A stretch of DNA of 64,000 nucleotides, from assembly GCA_963682055.1 (NCBI GenBank), contig OY821740.1, positions 20,236,814 to 20,300,813 on the forward strand, given 5' to 3'. A model generated the notes under the pieces. That model worked only from the letters and a program-made list of their open reading frames with translations. It ran no database searches and was not told the origin of the DNA. The position numbers were made by a program, and so were the translations under genes. Origin of the DNA: Primula veris (taxonomy: Eukaryota > Streptophyta > Magnoliopsida > Ericales > Primulaceae). This document shows positions 45,569 through 58,964 of the stretch, in pieces; the first letter of the stretch is position 1, and every line of letters starts with the position of its first letter.

Positions 45569-47742
45569 ATGAGTAGCTTTGATGAAAGCACGACTGTTTT
45601 CGAATCATTTCCAAACGATGATATAAGCTCAAGGTCCAATACAGAAAGCCAAACAAATACAGTTTTTGCTCGCTTGACAGCTCGTGCAGAACTAAATGTT
45701 CCAACATTAAATACGAAAAGTATGATAGGGCCAAATGACGTTTCTTCAAATAGTAACATGTATATACGGTCCCCTTATTTCACTATTCCCCCTGGTCTTA
45801 CCCCGACAACCCTGCTCGAGTCTCCGGTTTTTCTCTCAAGTCCAATGGTACATTTACGCTTTTTGTTAGTCCCGTCAAATCTTAAGCAGTTTTTTTTGAG
45901 TTCCTATCTTGAAAAAAGCTCAGGGTGCTTTACAAGTAATTGTACGGAAAATCTGAAAAATAAAAAACTGAAGGAATATAAACTTTTTAGTTTCAGAAAT
46001 AGTGGAGTAGATTTTTTTAGATTTTTTTTTATCAAAAACTGGAATGCATTTGGTTGATCAGCTTAAAATTCACCTTTTCTGATCTTTTGGCCTGAAAATA
46101 CAAGTAATTGTACGGAAAATCTGAAAAGTAAAAAACTGAAGGAATATAAACTTTTTAGTTTCAGAAAATAGTGGAGTAGATTCTTTTTAGTTTGAACTGG
46201 AAAAATATTTATTCTTTCTTCTCAACTTCAAAAGTTCTAGTATGTTTGCTTGAAAGCTGCAACCAAACAATCCATGTGTATCCATGGATTTTTAACCATT
46301 GTTATATGCTACGCTCGGGTGTTTGATAAATATCTATAAAAAAGAAGCAAAAAGCTGAAAAGTGAAACCTCTTTAGCTGTTTTAAGAAATTGTAGAATTT
46401 TAAGCTGGAACAAAGCACCCTATGCGGAAAACATTTTCAAAACGAAAAACGGAATGAAAATGCATTTCTAATCTCAATTTACAAACATGTTTGGTAACAG
46501 GCACAACAATCTCCAACTACAGGAAAGTTTCAATTTGCCCCTGGTAACGATACAAATTCAAACTTGAATAGTGAAAGCATCGACTCAACATTCTTTTCTT
46601 TCAGGCCTGTTATAGATTCCAGCTACACAGCTTTTTTTGGTGCTTCGAGCAAAGTAAGTAAAGGAATATTAAAATTGATTAGAAAAGAACTAATTTGGTT
46701 ATGTTATGATTTTCATTAGAATCATTTGCTTGATTTTTGGAATAAGTTTACACAATCAATGAAGTGTTTTGAGAGTAAGCATGGTCCTCTCTGTCGCTCT
46801 TAAATAAGCAAGGCTCCTTTTGATTACAGCTTTTGAGCTTTGTTATTTGTTTACAAGTTGCAGCCCATTTGGCTAGCACACTTATATCCGAGGTTTTTGT
46901 TATCTAGCCTGAGAAAACTAGAAATTTTAAGTAATATCTGTCTAGTAGTTATGCCAGCTCTTTTGTATATTTGAAAAAAGGAAGGAAAAAAAGACACACA
47001 GCTTCAGTAGGTTCATTCAGTCTGCTAGTAGCCTAACACAATTTTGTTTTTTGGTTGTTTAATACTTATATGCAATATAAGCATGATCCTGCCTCTAGCT
47101 CACATATACACAAAGCTTCTTTGATTGCAGCTTCTAAGCGGAAAAAATACATTGTAATGTACTATCTGTTTTTTAATGATTTAGGTACCACACTACCAAA
47201 GTTAGTACTGAACTATCATAATATTCACAATTCATGTATTAACGTTAATTTAGTTAGATAAAATTTAGTTTCAATTTTCATTTTGGTCATATTTTTTATA
47301 ATTTGTATAAATTTAATCATGTATTTTCGAAATATTACAATTTACAATGTTTCTACTAAAATACAAACATAATAAGTATGTCAGTTTAAAAAATATATTA
47401 TTTGACTAGATTTTCTTTGGTTTTTTTTTCTAAAATAAAAAAATTATAATTTTTTTTTTTACACTTTCTTTAAAACAAAAATAAAGTAAGTTTTAGATTT
47501 ATAACATTTGAGCAACAATTATTTGAGATCACATCATTATTTGTATACTTTCATGAAAAAACGGCAAGAAAATTGTTGTTTTTTTCAAAAAAATATTTAT
47601 TTTTTGTAAATAGAATATATTTGTTAAGTATTTATAAAAAAATTTTATACACAAACATCATCTAGAATTCACATTATTTGCAATAATATGTATACATGCA
47701 TTATATTATATATATTTTTATACATACATTAATATTATATAC

Positions 47743-47780
<38 letters not shown>

Positions 47781-50700
47781 ATTATATACATATATATATA
47801 TATGATATAATTATATATTTTTGAATTTATACTAAAATGAGACATTTTAAAAAATTAAGGGTTAGATTTATACAATTTACAAAAAATATCACCAAAATGA
47901 AAATTGAAACTAATTCACATCCAACTAATTTAACGGTGGTACATGAATTGTGAACATTATGATAGTTCATTACGTCAATTGTTAATTTTGGTAGTATGGT
48001 AACTAAATCGTTAAAAACGGATAGTACAGTACACTAAATGTATTTTTTCCCCTTCTAAGCACAACTTATTTGTTCATTTGTTTTATTGTTTATAAGTGTT
48101 AGAATGTTATACTAAAATATATAATTTATTATCGGTTTTACCATTTATTTATTAACAATGAATGATTTATTTAAGAATATATGTGAGCAATGTTGTACAT
48201 ATTATTTATCTGTACATGTGTCTTTATTTGGTATATTAATTGATTTGGTGTGTAGAGTACGACTTACAAACGAAAGATCAAATAATTGGTTATTACATAA
48301 ATATTTTATCGTTCACAACTTTAGATGAAGTGGACAACCATCGGTATAGGTGTAACACAGAGTTTTAGTAGGTCTGTCTTAACTACAAAGAATGGTTGAG
48401 TTCCGACTCTTTGTGCTAGTATACTAGAGTATATTGAACATCACAAAATGATATTATTTTATGATACTGACCAGAATAAAATAATTATATCTAATAAATT
48501 ATTATGATTACTTATATTCTTAATCCCTAAATTATTTTCGATACAAATATTTATAATATATAATGCTTTTATTTGCAATTGGTGAGATTTGTTGTGCTCA
48601 ATAAACTCGTACGTTTGACAGTAATATTATTTATATGGTGTGTGTCTATAATCGACAAAATTCACGTCAATTAATAAGGAGTGATGATATCCCCGCGAGA
48701 AACTTGTAAGTTTTTATTTTTGTCAAATCTTACAAGTGGATTTTATATATAATATTTATTAATTAAATTATAATCTGGGTAGAATTAGAGTTCTAGTTGA
48801 AATATAAGTCTATTCACTAGGGTTGTAGCATATAAATACTGCTCCTATACTGAGAAAAAAAAACAACATCTCTAACAGTTTTGAGGGTTCACGCAATTAC
48901 GTATAATAGGAATACAACATAAAGTCAAGTGTGAGCCAGATCTGTCTGCGATGTATTTCTGTATCGTTTTTATAAAATTTATATATACTATAATCAGGAT
49001 CTAATGTCAGTTTTTCGCTGCAAAATCAAACGTGCTTCCAACAACAATTGCTAGCAGAGTTATGATTATACTGTATAAGAATTTAAGTTTATAGGTTCTG
49101 CCTGATTGAATGGTTTTTAATCGGTTTCAATCTGTTATATCGATGTTGCCTTGTACAAGTATGTTTTAGTTTCTGGAGTAACATATTTAATTTATATTTT
49201 GTATATGTTAGAAATTATAATTTGATCGGTAGTAATACTGTTATCAATTAGTTTGTTAATTCACAAACGTTTTGGGTTTTTACTAGAAAAGTGATTTCTG
49301 GAAAACTACTGAATGTTGAAACATTGTGAGTTACTATTATATATACAATATATGTATTAAAAGGCAGTATGTATGGTCATTATGAATAGTATGTGAACAT
49401 GTGATTTGATGGTTTCTGGAAAATAGATTCATCAATTGTTTACATTGAACTCTGTTGGTTTTGCTGTGTATATATATGATGTATATGTATTTGAGATATG
49501 ATACCCTTAATATAAATACTATTTTAATATAAGCAAATTTAAATTTTATCTGATTTTTTCAAAAATATCATCCATCTATCTTAATACTTACCAATATATC
49601 TAATCTAATTAATTAACATGTTTTTCTAATTACGGATATAGGCTAAATTAATTAATAATTCGTTTTAACATGCATAACTATAATAAATGATACCAAATCT
49701 GAATATTATGTTTAAAATAAAATATATTACGAGATTTATATCATTAACGCGTCTCACACACGTGTGATATATGTATGTGGGTGAGGAATCAATGGAGTTC
49801 CTGGCTAAAGCTCGTTGGAACCAAGACTCACCGGAGCAGCGACCGGATCTGGGCTTCGGCCAGATTAGAATCCGGAGCTCAGCGGGGAGGAGTTGCGGGT
49901 GAAGGGGTGTAGAGGCGGTAGCGGCTATAAGATTAAAACCCTAGCTGCTGTATTTTTTATTCAGGGACTTTTTGTAAATTTAATAGGTTACAAGGACCAT
50001 GCTTGTTAATAGTTAAGTTTGCTATGTTTTAAGTTGGTCATTGTAGTATTCAAAATATCCGTTACACCACATGTTTTCCCAAACATAACAGTATTGGCAA
50101 GAACAAATTCAGAAAATTACGAATTGACCCACAAGTTACACATTTGGACAGATATAATATTACACTATATACATAATCTGAAAATCTGAAAGTAATTAAC
50201 TATTAACTATTTAGATTTAATTGATTATTTTTGTTGATTAATAATAGTTATAGTTTAATTAATTAGAAACTATTTAGATGTAATTGATAATTTTAGTTTA
50301 TCAATTTATAATAGTTTTATTTTGATTAACTAGATTAATTAATATTGTTTAGAGTTAATTAGTTTGTTTAATTAATAACAATTATATTTAATTGATAGTT
50401 AATTGAATTGTATAAAAAGCAAATTATAAGTGATGCCTCCCTTTATGTCGGATGATATTAATTACGGATCACTAAGTATAATTTGTATTCATAAAAGATA
50501 TAAATAACTAAGTGGGATAGTGAATTTATTTCGTATAAATATCACGGTCCTCCATCGCTACTTTATAATTATTTTACGTGTTGGCTATAGTGTCTTCCTC
50601 CCTATCGGATGTAATAATTACGAAAACATCAAGTATAAAGTATAATATTTTGTTAGTATCCAATCACCTCTCCATCTGAGTGATTATATACGGAACAATA

Positions 50701-53700
50701 GATTTATAATAGACGATGGTATTCACTTAGATATAAATATTATTACCCATTATTCACTTAGATATAAATATTATTACCCATCTCTATCTGTGGCTATGCT
50801 AATATTTATAGGACGGAAGTTGATACATGACATTAATTTTTACTTTGTAATTGTCTGGTTAGTAAAATTAATAGGCTAAACTAGCATATCGAATGTTAAA
50901 TAATAGACGTCCTTCTATTGATGCATATTATTTACGGTGATTAAGGCTAGTGGTGGATTAAAGTTTTAAATATTGTATAAGCGACCCTATTTATTAATAA
51001 TGCATAGTTATTTTAGTTGCTCATTTAATATTTTATTTGTAATTATTTTCTCATGATAATAAATGGCATTTGTACTCCTAGTTAGTATACTTAAAAGTAA
51101 AGTTGTTGATTTGAATTACTATGATGTTTTTATTTGACTGCTAATTAGCAAGGTTTTATGTTTTTTGAGTTATATCCACCGGATCTGAATGAGTGGTTAA
51201 CTAATTAGTTGATCCAGATCGGATGTAGATTGAATATAAATTGATGAGATGTAGCGGTTTTACATACTGATATTTATGTCAAATGTATTACAACATCAGC
51301 ATCAATGTATGTTATATATCTATGGCATCATTGTGAATCTGAAACGTAAGTTTGAGATTTAACATAGTGATGGTAGAAACATTTAACATGTGAAAGCTCT
51401 TGTCACAATGTGACGAAGAGACAGAATTTAAGGATTATGTTTATGAACTAGAGATCTTTTAATGGTGAAATCAATGAGGAAACTCAAGTTGATAGTTAAG
51501 GCCCCAAAATGTTTCATGAAAAAGTCAATTGTTGCTTAGATTAATGAAAAATGTTTATTTTTCTAAACCGAAAGGTTATAGAAAAAAGAAAAATGTTTCA
51601 TGAACTGCTAGTAAGTCATTTAAATTAATATTTTCCGAGTACATTTAACTTAAAATTAAGCTATAAATTATATCTCGTTCACTTGTTACTATAAAATGTT
51701 TAGTGATTGTATCTACGGTTAGCTGTTGTGTAGATATTGAAATCACTAATCTTGGTTGTAATTTATTGCAAGGGTTCCAGCAAATCTGACAGCTTGGTGA
51801 TGGCGAGATTTATATTTTTGGGTGATGAAGTTGTAGTAAAAGATATAAGAATTGATTAGTAATAATCATATATGGATAATAGTAGACATTCTATATAGAC
51901 CTTCCATTAGAAAGAAATTTATTTCGGTTTCTAAGAGAATGGATGAAGACATTTTATTTATTTTAATAACTCTCCGGTTATTAGATAAAATAGACAATTT
52001 GTCGGATACGGTAAATAAGTGAATGATCTTTATATTTTTAAATTCTAATTTTACATAGCAATTAAATTTGAATAATATTATTAACATACCATATTAGAGA
52101 AATTAACTTTCAAGTATTGAACTATACATAACTTTTACATATACATCTATCTTATTTTAATTTAAAAAGGATTTCAAAACTGGTTTAAAATGGTCCATTT
52201 GGATCGTTGAAAGTGGAGACACTACCAGTTTATTAATCATATTTATATGGTAAAATGACAAAGTGATTTTTCACGACCAAATGTATATGAGGTAAAAAAG
52301 TGTAAGAATTAGTTGATTATGATTCTTGTAATCCTATGCGATCCATGATACATGAGTTTTTGAATAGATGATCATATTATTTGTGATTATTCAAACTAAA
52401 TATACATTTATTTGATACGTCATACATTTAAGTCTTTTAAAATATTCAATGCTTTTAAAACAAAAACAGATAAGCATATTGAAAATGTATATCTCCACTT
52501 CGATATGATCGAGGTGGAGAGGAACTCTTTGGAAACCTACTGGACTACTTATCAGATGTAGGAATTATGTCCAAGTTGACTACGCTTAATATATAATCAT
52601 CAAACAGTGTAGCAAAATGAAGGTAAAAGACTCTTATAGAAATGGTGAGGTTGATGGTGAGTTATTCAGTCAATTTTATTCGTTTTAGGGTACGGAGTAG
52701 AAACATAGAGTACGTCATCACTCGGTTTCATCTTAGCTAGTACCTAACTTTATATTTGGCACAAGGCTAGTATTTGGAAGTTCCGGTATGTGAGAGTCTA
52801 ACACACGTGTTGAAGAAAAAAGCAAAAAAATCTTGAATTAGGTATTGATGTTTGGTTTTTTGTTGGTTATCCAATATAAACGAAAAATGGTTTTTTATTG
52901 TTCTAAGAATCATAAGTCATTGTTAGCACACATTGACTGATTCTTGAAAAATGATTAGATATTACCATGGATCCAAAATAAGGTTTGCTAGTTAAGAGAA
53001 GGTAGAAGGACATTTTAGCACCAAGTTTTAGTAGGTCTGTCTTGACTATAGGGAATGGTTGAGTTCCGATTATTTGTGCTATTATACTTAGACTATATTG
53101 AACATGACAAAGTGGTATTATTTTATGGTACTGACCAGAATAAATTAATTATACATAAGAAATTATTATGATTACTTATACTCTTAATCCTTAGATTATT
53201 TTCGATACACATATTTATAATATATACTGTTTTGATTTGCAATTGGTGAGATTTGTTATGATCAACAAACTCGTACGTTTGGCAATAATAATATTATTTA
53301 TATGGTGTATGTCTATAATCGACATAATTCACGTCCTTTAATAAGGAGTGATGATATCCCCTCGAGAAGCTTATAAGTTTTTGTTTGTCTCAAATATTGT
53401 AAGTGGATTTTATATCCGACACAACAAATAAGTTAAGTGGTAAGGTCGAGAAAATAATATGTCAAGTAAAATAATTGTCAGTAATTATTTACTCAATGGA
53501 TATCTGTAATCTTAACATGAGGAGATATTTAACTATTTAATAACGTGCTCTCAAATATTAATTTGAGAAGTGTTGGCCCGTGTGGCTAAACCTTAGAGGG
53601 GGGAGGGGGGGGGGGGTGCGAATAAGGTTTTAGGCGTTTTTCGTCTAATTAAAAATTAGTGCAACTAACAACCCAACTATCGCAATTCTAAACTTAAGCG

Positions 53701-56700
53701 TTTAACAAAAGTTAATGAAATGCTAGGAATACTATACGCAAGCAAGATAATAAACAATAATAAGGAATGCGGACAGTAAATAGTAAGGGAAGAGATTGAC
53801 ACCAAGATTTATAGAGGTTCGGTAAACCCGCCTACGTCCTCTCCTCGGTATTCGTGCTATCGAGTGTTTCACTAAAATCTTCTTTCTAATTTTACAATTC
53901 CTATGCGAGCTAATCAAAATGATTTGCTCACCCTCTACCCGAGATTCCTACTCTTGATACAAGTGCAAGCGAACACGTTTACGAGTTAACGACTCCCCCT
54001 CAATATATGAGTACCCAAGTGTTTAACCTAGAACTTTTAACCAACACTTTGGCTTAAAAGCTTCTACCCAAACACTCACTCGCAAATGAGCTTATAATTT
54101 GCTTTTTTACAAATTTATCGAAAATAAAACAACGCTCACAATTTGATTGCTTCTAAATAAGCTAATTTGTGATATTTGATGATGTTCGATCTTGATTTGA
54201 GCTTGTATCGCTTTCTCTTCAATTTCTCTCTTTTAGAGCTTTTTTCTCACCAATGGTGATTTTAAGTGTGTAGGATAGAGAGAGGTTGAAGGATGATGTA
54301 ATGTCTATCTTGGGAGAGAGATTGAGCTGTTTTTGTAGACCAAAAGGTATGTTTTTTGTATTATGACCGTTGGGTAGGGGTTGAAGACTTTATCCCATGG
54401 TTAAAGCTGCTTATCGAAAAAAGTTAAAAAGCTATTTCTGAAATCTGCAGAAAAACGATCGGTCGTTTTCTGCAGTCGACCGGTCGTTTTCAGACGACCT
54501 CACTGGAAGAAATTTGGACCAAAACGATCGGTCGTTTTCTGGCAATCAGTTTTCCCGCTTTACTTCGAATGCTCGTAACTTCTTCGTTTTAGCTCCGATT
54601 TTGGTTCCGCTTAAACCGTTGGCTTCGTATTTGATTACTCTATCTTTCTGACGTTCTGAAATATACATTTTCTATTTTTTAAAAAGACAAAACATCATAT
54701 CATCGAAATAGAGAAATCGTAAAATCATTTAAAACATAGAGAAATCGTAAAATCATTAAAATATAATCAAACTTATAATCAAAATCAATTATTGAACCCC
54801 ATGGTTCAACAAGAAGGAATAAAAGTGCAATTATATTCTCTAATGGAAATAAATATAATTTACTGATAGATTATCCTACGATTATAAAAATATTAATTAG
54901 ATAATATTATAATAGTCTTTTTAATTAACACTATATAATATTTATTAATTGAATTATAATTTAAGTAGGATTAGAGTTCTTGTTGAAGTATAAGTCTATT
55001 CTTTATGCAATAGTTTTCTGTTGTAGACTATAAATATTGCTCCTATGTTAAGAAAAAAAAAAACATCTCATTATCAAATTTTAGAGTTAGGGTTTTCTAA
55101 CAGTTTTGATAGTCCACATCTCTTATGGAGCAATTACCTATAATAGGAATACAATAAAAGGTCGTGATACAGATCTGTCTGCGATGTATTTCTGTATTAT
55201 TTTTATAAAATTCATATACATCGTAATCATGATCCAATGCCAGTTTTCCGCTGCAAAATTAAACGTGTTTTCAATAATAAGTTGCACTTGCGCTCATTTA
55301 GTTAGAAGGTTCAGAGTTGAGGTTATTTGGTTTTCTGTCCTGAAAATTATGGAAGCTTTAACCGGGATAAATCTAGATTTTTCTCAGCTATAATTAAGTC
55401 AACTTTCTTGCTTAAATTCTGCAGACAGACTTCCCGATAAGTAGATTCAGACAACCAGTTTATTATTGCTTATTAGCTGTTTTTCTTAACATTACTTACA
55501 TAGAAATCGTTAACTTGTTGATAAAGGCGGTTCATGAATCAAGTATATTTTCATCTCGAACCGATAAAGAACATCCAAAAGTTCTACATTCTCAAAGTGA
55601 AGCTTCCCCTTATCTACCCACTGATATCAATATGGGTAATAACATAAAGGTCGTTGATATTTCCGGTGGTAGTGTGATGAGTTTGCATCCATTGGATGTG
55701 GAAGTATCATATCAGATGGGTGGTGGAGATGCAACACACGTGGACGCATCCGAGGACGGTTATAATTGGCGAAAATATGGACAAAAACAAGTAAAAGGGA
55801 GCGATTATCCGCGTAGCTACTACAGATGCACTCATCCGAGCTGTACTGTTAAGAAAAAGGTCGAACGATCCTACGAGGGACACATCACCGAGATTATATA
55901 CAAGGGGGCCCACAACCATTCAAAACCACACCCCAATAAGGGATTGGCATTTGGACTAGTAGACCCTCGGCCGGGCAACAATGTTCAAACATGGGTCACT
56001 TCTGACGGTTCTTCAGGTTTTTCTAACGATGACGACGAAGATGTGTCTGACTCGAAGATAAGGTTTGTATATTTTCTGTGTCATAAATATTTTGGAAAAT
56101 GATTCATGTACTAAAAAAACGCTAAGAAATTTTAATCAACTGAACAATGTCGTAAATTTAGAAATAGAAGGTACTGAACTACAACTTCTAAAACTACACA
56201 ATCAGTCATTCTCCTCTCTAAATTAATTCCCCGTAAATAAATAAACTCTTTAAAATAATAATTTTCTCCAGTCACAGATTGGGCCAATGTAAAAAATCAG
56301 CAATTTCGATAAATTAATAAGATAATAGATTTTCTGAAAATCGTTATATAAATATTGGTTCCGACAAAATCATAAATTAATAATTCTTCAAAATGACAAA
56401 TATTACTAGGACGACTTGGTGAAATATGATTCTATAGTCGTTCGCTTTTTCTTAAAATTTAAATTTACTTGAATTTCATCCCTAATTTTTCTAATTGCAT
56501 TCAAAAGATTTGATATAGTCTTCTCGAACTGCACCAAAAAAGAGTTATAAACGCGATAAATGTTTACTTTCACATGACTAGTTCCAAAGGTGTGGTATTA
56601 TCTTCAAATATCATTTTCAACTTCATCATCTTTGTTGTTATCAAAGACAATATTCATAATTTCTTTTAAGTTCTTGGTGTGTGAACGTGTATCATTTTCA

Positions 56701-58021
56701 TCTGGGTAATCCAACAACTCATTGACATCCGTTTTATTGAGATAACTGAAACCATCAATCATTTTTTCAAGTTCATAAATATCTTTCTCAATAGTGGTTT
56801 CATCTGTCAATTGAAAATTGACCGAACGAATTTTGCAGTGTCGAAAATAATTTGTTATTATCGCTCGGGGAACATTAATCGTTCAATCAAAAATATCTTT
56901 AAAATAATAATTATTAATTTATCGATTAATTAATAACTCTCTAAATTAATAAATTTTGTACTGTCCCGACATTATTAATTTGTAGAGTTTTACTGTATAT
57001 TAATAGCGTGACAATGACAAGTTTATAATTCTGAATTTATTAAATTATAGGAAAATTGAAGAGTATGTATCAGAAACAAGTAGGGCAACCCGATCGATTA
57101 AGAAGCCTAAAGTCGTGGTACAAACTACGAGTCAAGTGGATATCCTAGACGACGGGTATCATTGGCGCAAATATGGGCAGAAGGTTGTGAAAGGAAATCC
57201 AAATCCAAGGTCACAATTTCATATTCATATACATTATTTAATTTTTTATGTATCGAAAATGTCAGTTACTTGAATTGAATGATATGGCAATTGATAATGT
57301 TGCAATTCAAAATTCTAAGGTACCTTTATAGGTGTTTGCTATTCCCATCTGGAAATATGGTTAATTCAGGATTACCAATTGTCAACATGAGTATTGAGTA
57401 CATGACTCGAGGATTATGTATGCCTACACATTACTCTTAATCTGAAATTTTTTTAGTAGTTTAAGCATTACAACATCATCGTGTATTTTCTTATGTTGAA
57501 AATACTTCTTTTTGTTTTTCTACTACCGCAGGGGTTATTACAAGTGCACAAGTCCCGGGTGCATCGTAAGAAAACATGTAGAGAGGGCGTCACACGACTT
57601 AAATTCAGTGATAACTATGTACGAAGGAAAACACAACCACAACGTACCCGCTGCCCGGAATACCGGGTACTCAAACTTGGACAGCTCGGACAACAAGGTC
57701 GTGCAAATTGGAAATACAGCTCATTTGCAGAGGCCCGAACAATCTCAAGTTCAAAATGTATTTGGGAGTAATATGCCAACGGATATGAGTTCGTTGAGAT
57801 TTGATTATGGAGTTAACAAAGCGGGTCTCGCCAGTTTGGTGATGGCTCGATTGGACCAGGAATACGATGATCCTATTCAACCGCAATTTGGACAGGTGAG
57901 TGAAATGGGATCCGTGTTGCCAAAAGGTGAACCAAACTTGGAGTATTTATCAGAATCTTGTTCCATGAACACCCCTACTTCATCATCTGTTTATAGTGAT
58001 GTTAGGAGAAATTATGACTAA
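45569..58021 (+). CDS. Group I WRKY transcription factor (WRKY2/34-like)
   Basis: Five exons: 45569-45847, 46501-46653, 55527-56062, 57051-57209 and 57532-58021; phases agree and give 538 residues. The N-terminal part has [18 protein letters not shown] and [12 protein letters not shown], the serine-proline cluster of group I factors. WRKY domain 1 ([16 protein letters not shown], about residues 222-275, with CTHPSC and HNH) and WRKY domain 2 ([16 protein letters not shown], from about residue 357, with CTSPGC and HNH) both keep WRKYGQK and the C2H2 finger. The domain 2 intron falls after PNPR, the conserved position. These proteins bind W-boxes (TTGACC/T). Oddities: an 8.9-kb intron 2 full of transposons, and Gly instead of the usual Ser after PNPR. 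The exon 3 acceptor (TTGATAAAG) is weak. Confidence 0.9.
45931..46190. repeat. 167-bp local duplication in WRKY intron 1
   Basis: ACAAGTAATTGTACGGAAAA to GTGGAGTAGATT occurs at about 45932-46016 and again at 46099-46184 with very few differences, so it is recent. A copy of the intron-repeat family lies between. Confidence 0.85.
47140..48051. mobile_element. MULE-type long-TIR element in WRKY intron 2
   Basis: A 912-bp element with inverted arms of about 190 bp (left GGAAAAAATACATTGTAATG, right complement GGGAAAAAATACATTTAGTG; both arms share GAACTATCATAATGTTCACA-like and AGTTTCAATTTTCATTTTGG). It is flanked by the perfect 9-bp duplication CTTCTAAGC (47131-47139 and 48052-48060). The centre holds (TA)n/(TG)n at 47740-47806. 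No coding capacity. It landed inside an older copy of the intron repeat (GATTGCAGCTTCTAAGC). Confidence 0.88.
52490..52830 (+). pseudogene. Remnant of copia integrase
   Basis: Translation in shifting frames gives RYDRGGE, then [14 protein letters not shown], then [20 protein letters not shown] and LYIWHKASI. These follow the order of the integrase core end in Ty1-copia pol (the RSDRGGEY region, the RRNRTLLEMVRSM region and the ELWxGxKPS region). Many stops and shifts; no function remains. Confidence 0.6.
53571..54811. mobile_element. Solo LTR nested in the copia right LTR
   Basis: 1,241 bp starting TGTTGGCCCGTG and ending GGTTCAACA (TG...CA ends), flanked by the perfect 5-bp duplication AGAAG (53566-53570 and 54812-54816), the signature of an LTR element reduced by LTR-LTR recombination. 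It contains a G-rich tract (53597-53617) and repeated ACGATCGGTCGTTTTCTG palindromic blocks at about 54455-54540. No internal domain. Confidence 0.82.
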
Positions 58022-58964
58022 GCTCTCCCACATTACCCCATTCATTGTTAATCTAAAGTTTCTTTGCCAATACTTAAGTGTGTAGTTTTACTGTTTTAGT
58101 TGTACTCGTTCCCATTCTTTTTATTCATCTTTTAAAGAATTTTACCATCTGGCTTGTAATTCAAAACTTCTACATTTTTCAATATCAGGAAAGATCGAAT
58201 AAAGTAATTGTTCTACATTCGTACTAAATTCTTCTCCCTACCTCAAAACTTGTTTATTTTATTGTTTCTGCATTAGCATCGTTTAATAGCATAACAATAG
58301 TGAACGCTGAAAGAACGAGAAAAAAGGCGGACACAAGAACAAGGTAAACAAAGGGACTTGTAGCAAATTTGTGAAAGCTTCTTTCTTCAGTTAGCATGAT
58401 TCAATTAAAGGCAAGCCGGTCTTAAGATCATACGGCCAAGTAAATGCTACTAAAATTAAAAAACATCGTTGATGTATAAGGAATACGTACATGGTAAGGT
58501 GGTGAAACATACGGCAAACAGTACATCCCAACTTGTGAGAGACAACATTGCAATCCTTCTTGCTCTTTGTCAATGGTATCCCTGTGAAAGCATTTTTCAC
58601 GAAACTGAGGGGTTTCATGCAGTGTTAAGAAAAAAGAAAAAAGAAAACACCACTAGTTTATGAATTAGCATCATTAAAATCCTTCGAATATAAGAGTTGC
58701 AAGCCAAAAATTCACTTTACTAATATATGTATTAAATTGCTGTGATTTTTGTAGGCTCTGATCCCACATATTAATCCAAACTGTGCCAAAAAGCACAACT
58801 GAATTACAAATTTACAAGCACCAAGACCATTCTACCGACCACAACCATTAGTTACATTCGAGAAATATACATACTCTATGGGCAAAATCATGGTGCAGTC
58901 AAACATGGGGATAAGCCTCCGATATTAGTATACATCTTTGAAAACAGCCCCCTTCATCAACGCG
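58022..58964. other. Intergenic, convergent 3' ends of WRKY and CLC-f
   Basis: 3' UTRs of the two convergent genes. Short open frames on both strands here have no recognisable motif. Confidence 0.5.

Larger units (their letters stand above)
48345..55285 (+). mobile_element. Decayed Ty1-copia LTR retrotransposon in WRKY intron 2
   Basis: Two direct copies of about 700 bp bracket it: the left LTR at about 48345-49045 and the right LTR at about 53020-53412 plus 54917-55285. They share TTTTAGTAGGTCTGTCTT, AATGGTTGAGTTCCGA and GATCTGTCTGCGATGTATTT. After the left copy comes TTGCTAGCAGAGTTATGATT, similar to the initiator-tRNA-Met primer site of copia elements. A purine-rich AAGAGAAGGTAGAAGGACA precedes the right copy. 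The 4-kb interior has only scraps of pol. The right LTR is split by about 1.5 kb containing a solo LTR. Confidence 0.75.

Noticed and set aside
48345..53020. An autonomous copia element
   Set aside because: No open gag-pol frame; only short shifted integrase scraps near 52500-52800.
57481..57771. 96-residue frame over WRKY exon 5
   Set aside because: Out-of-frame shadow; the other frame gives the conserved WRKY finger and joins exon 4 in phase.
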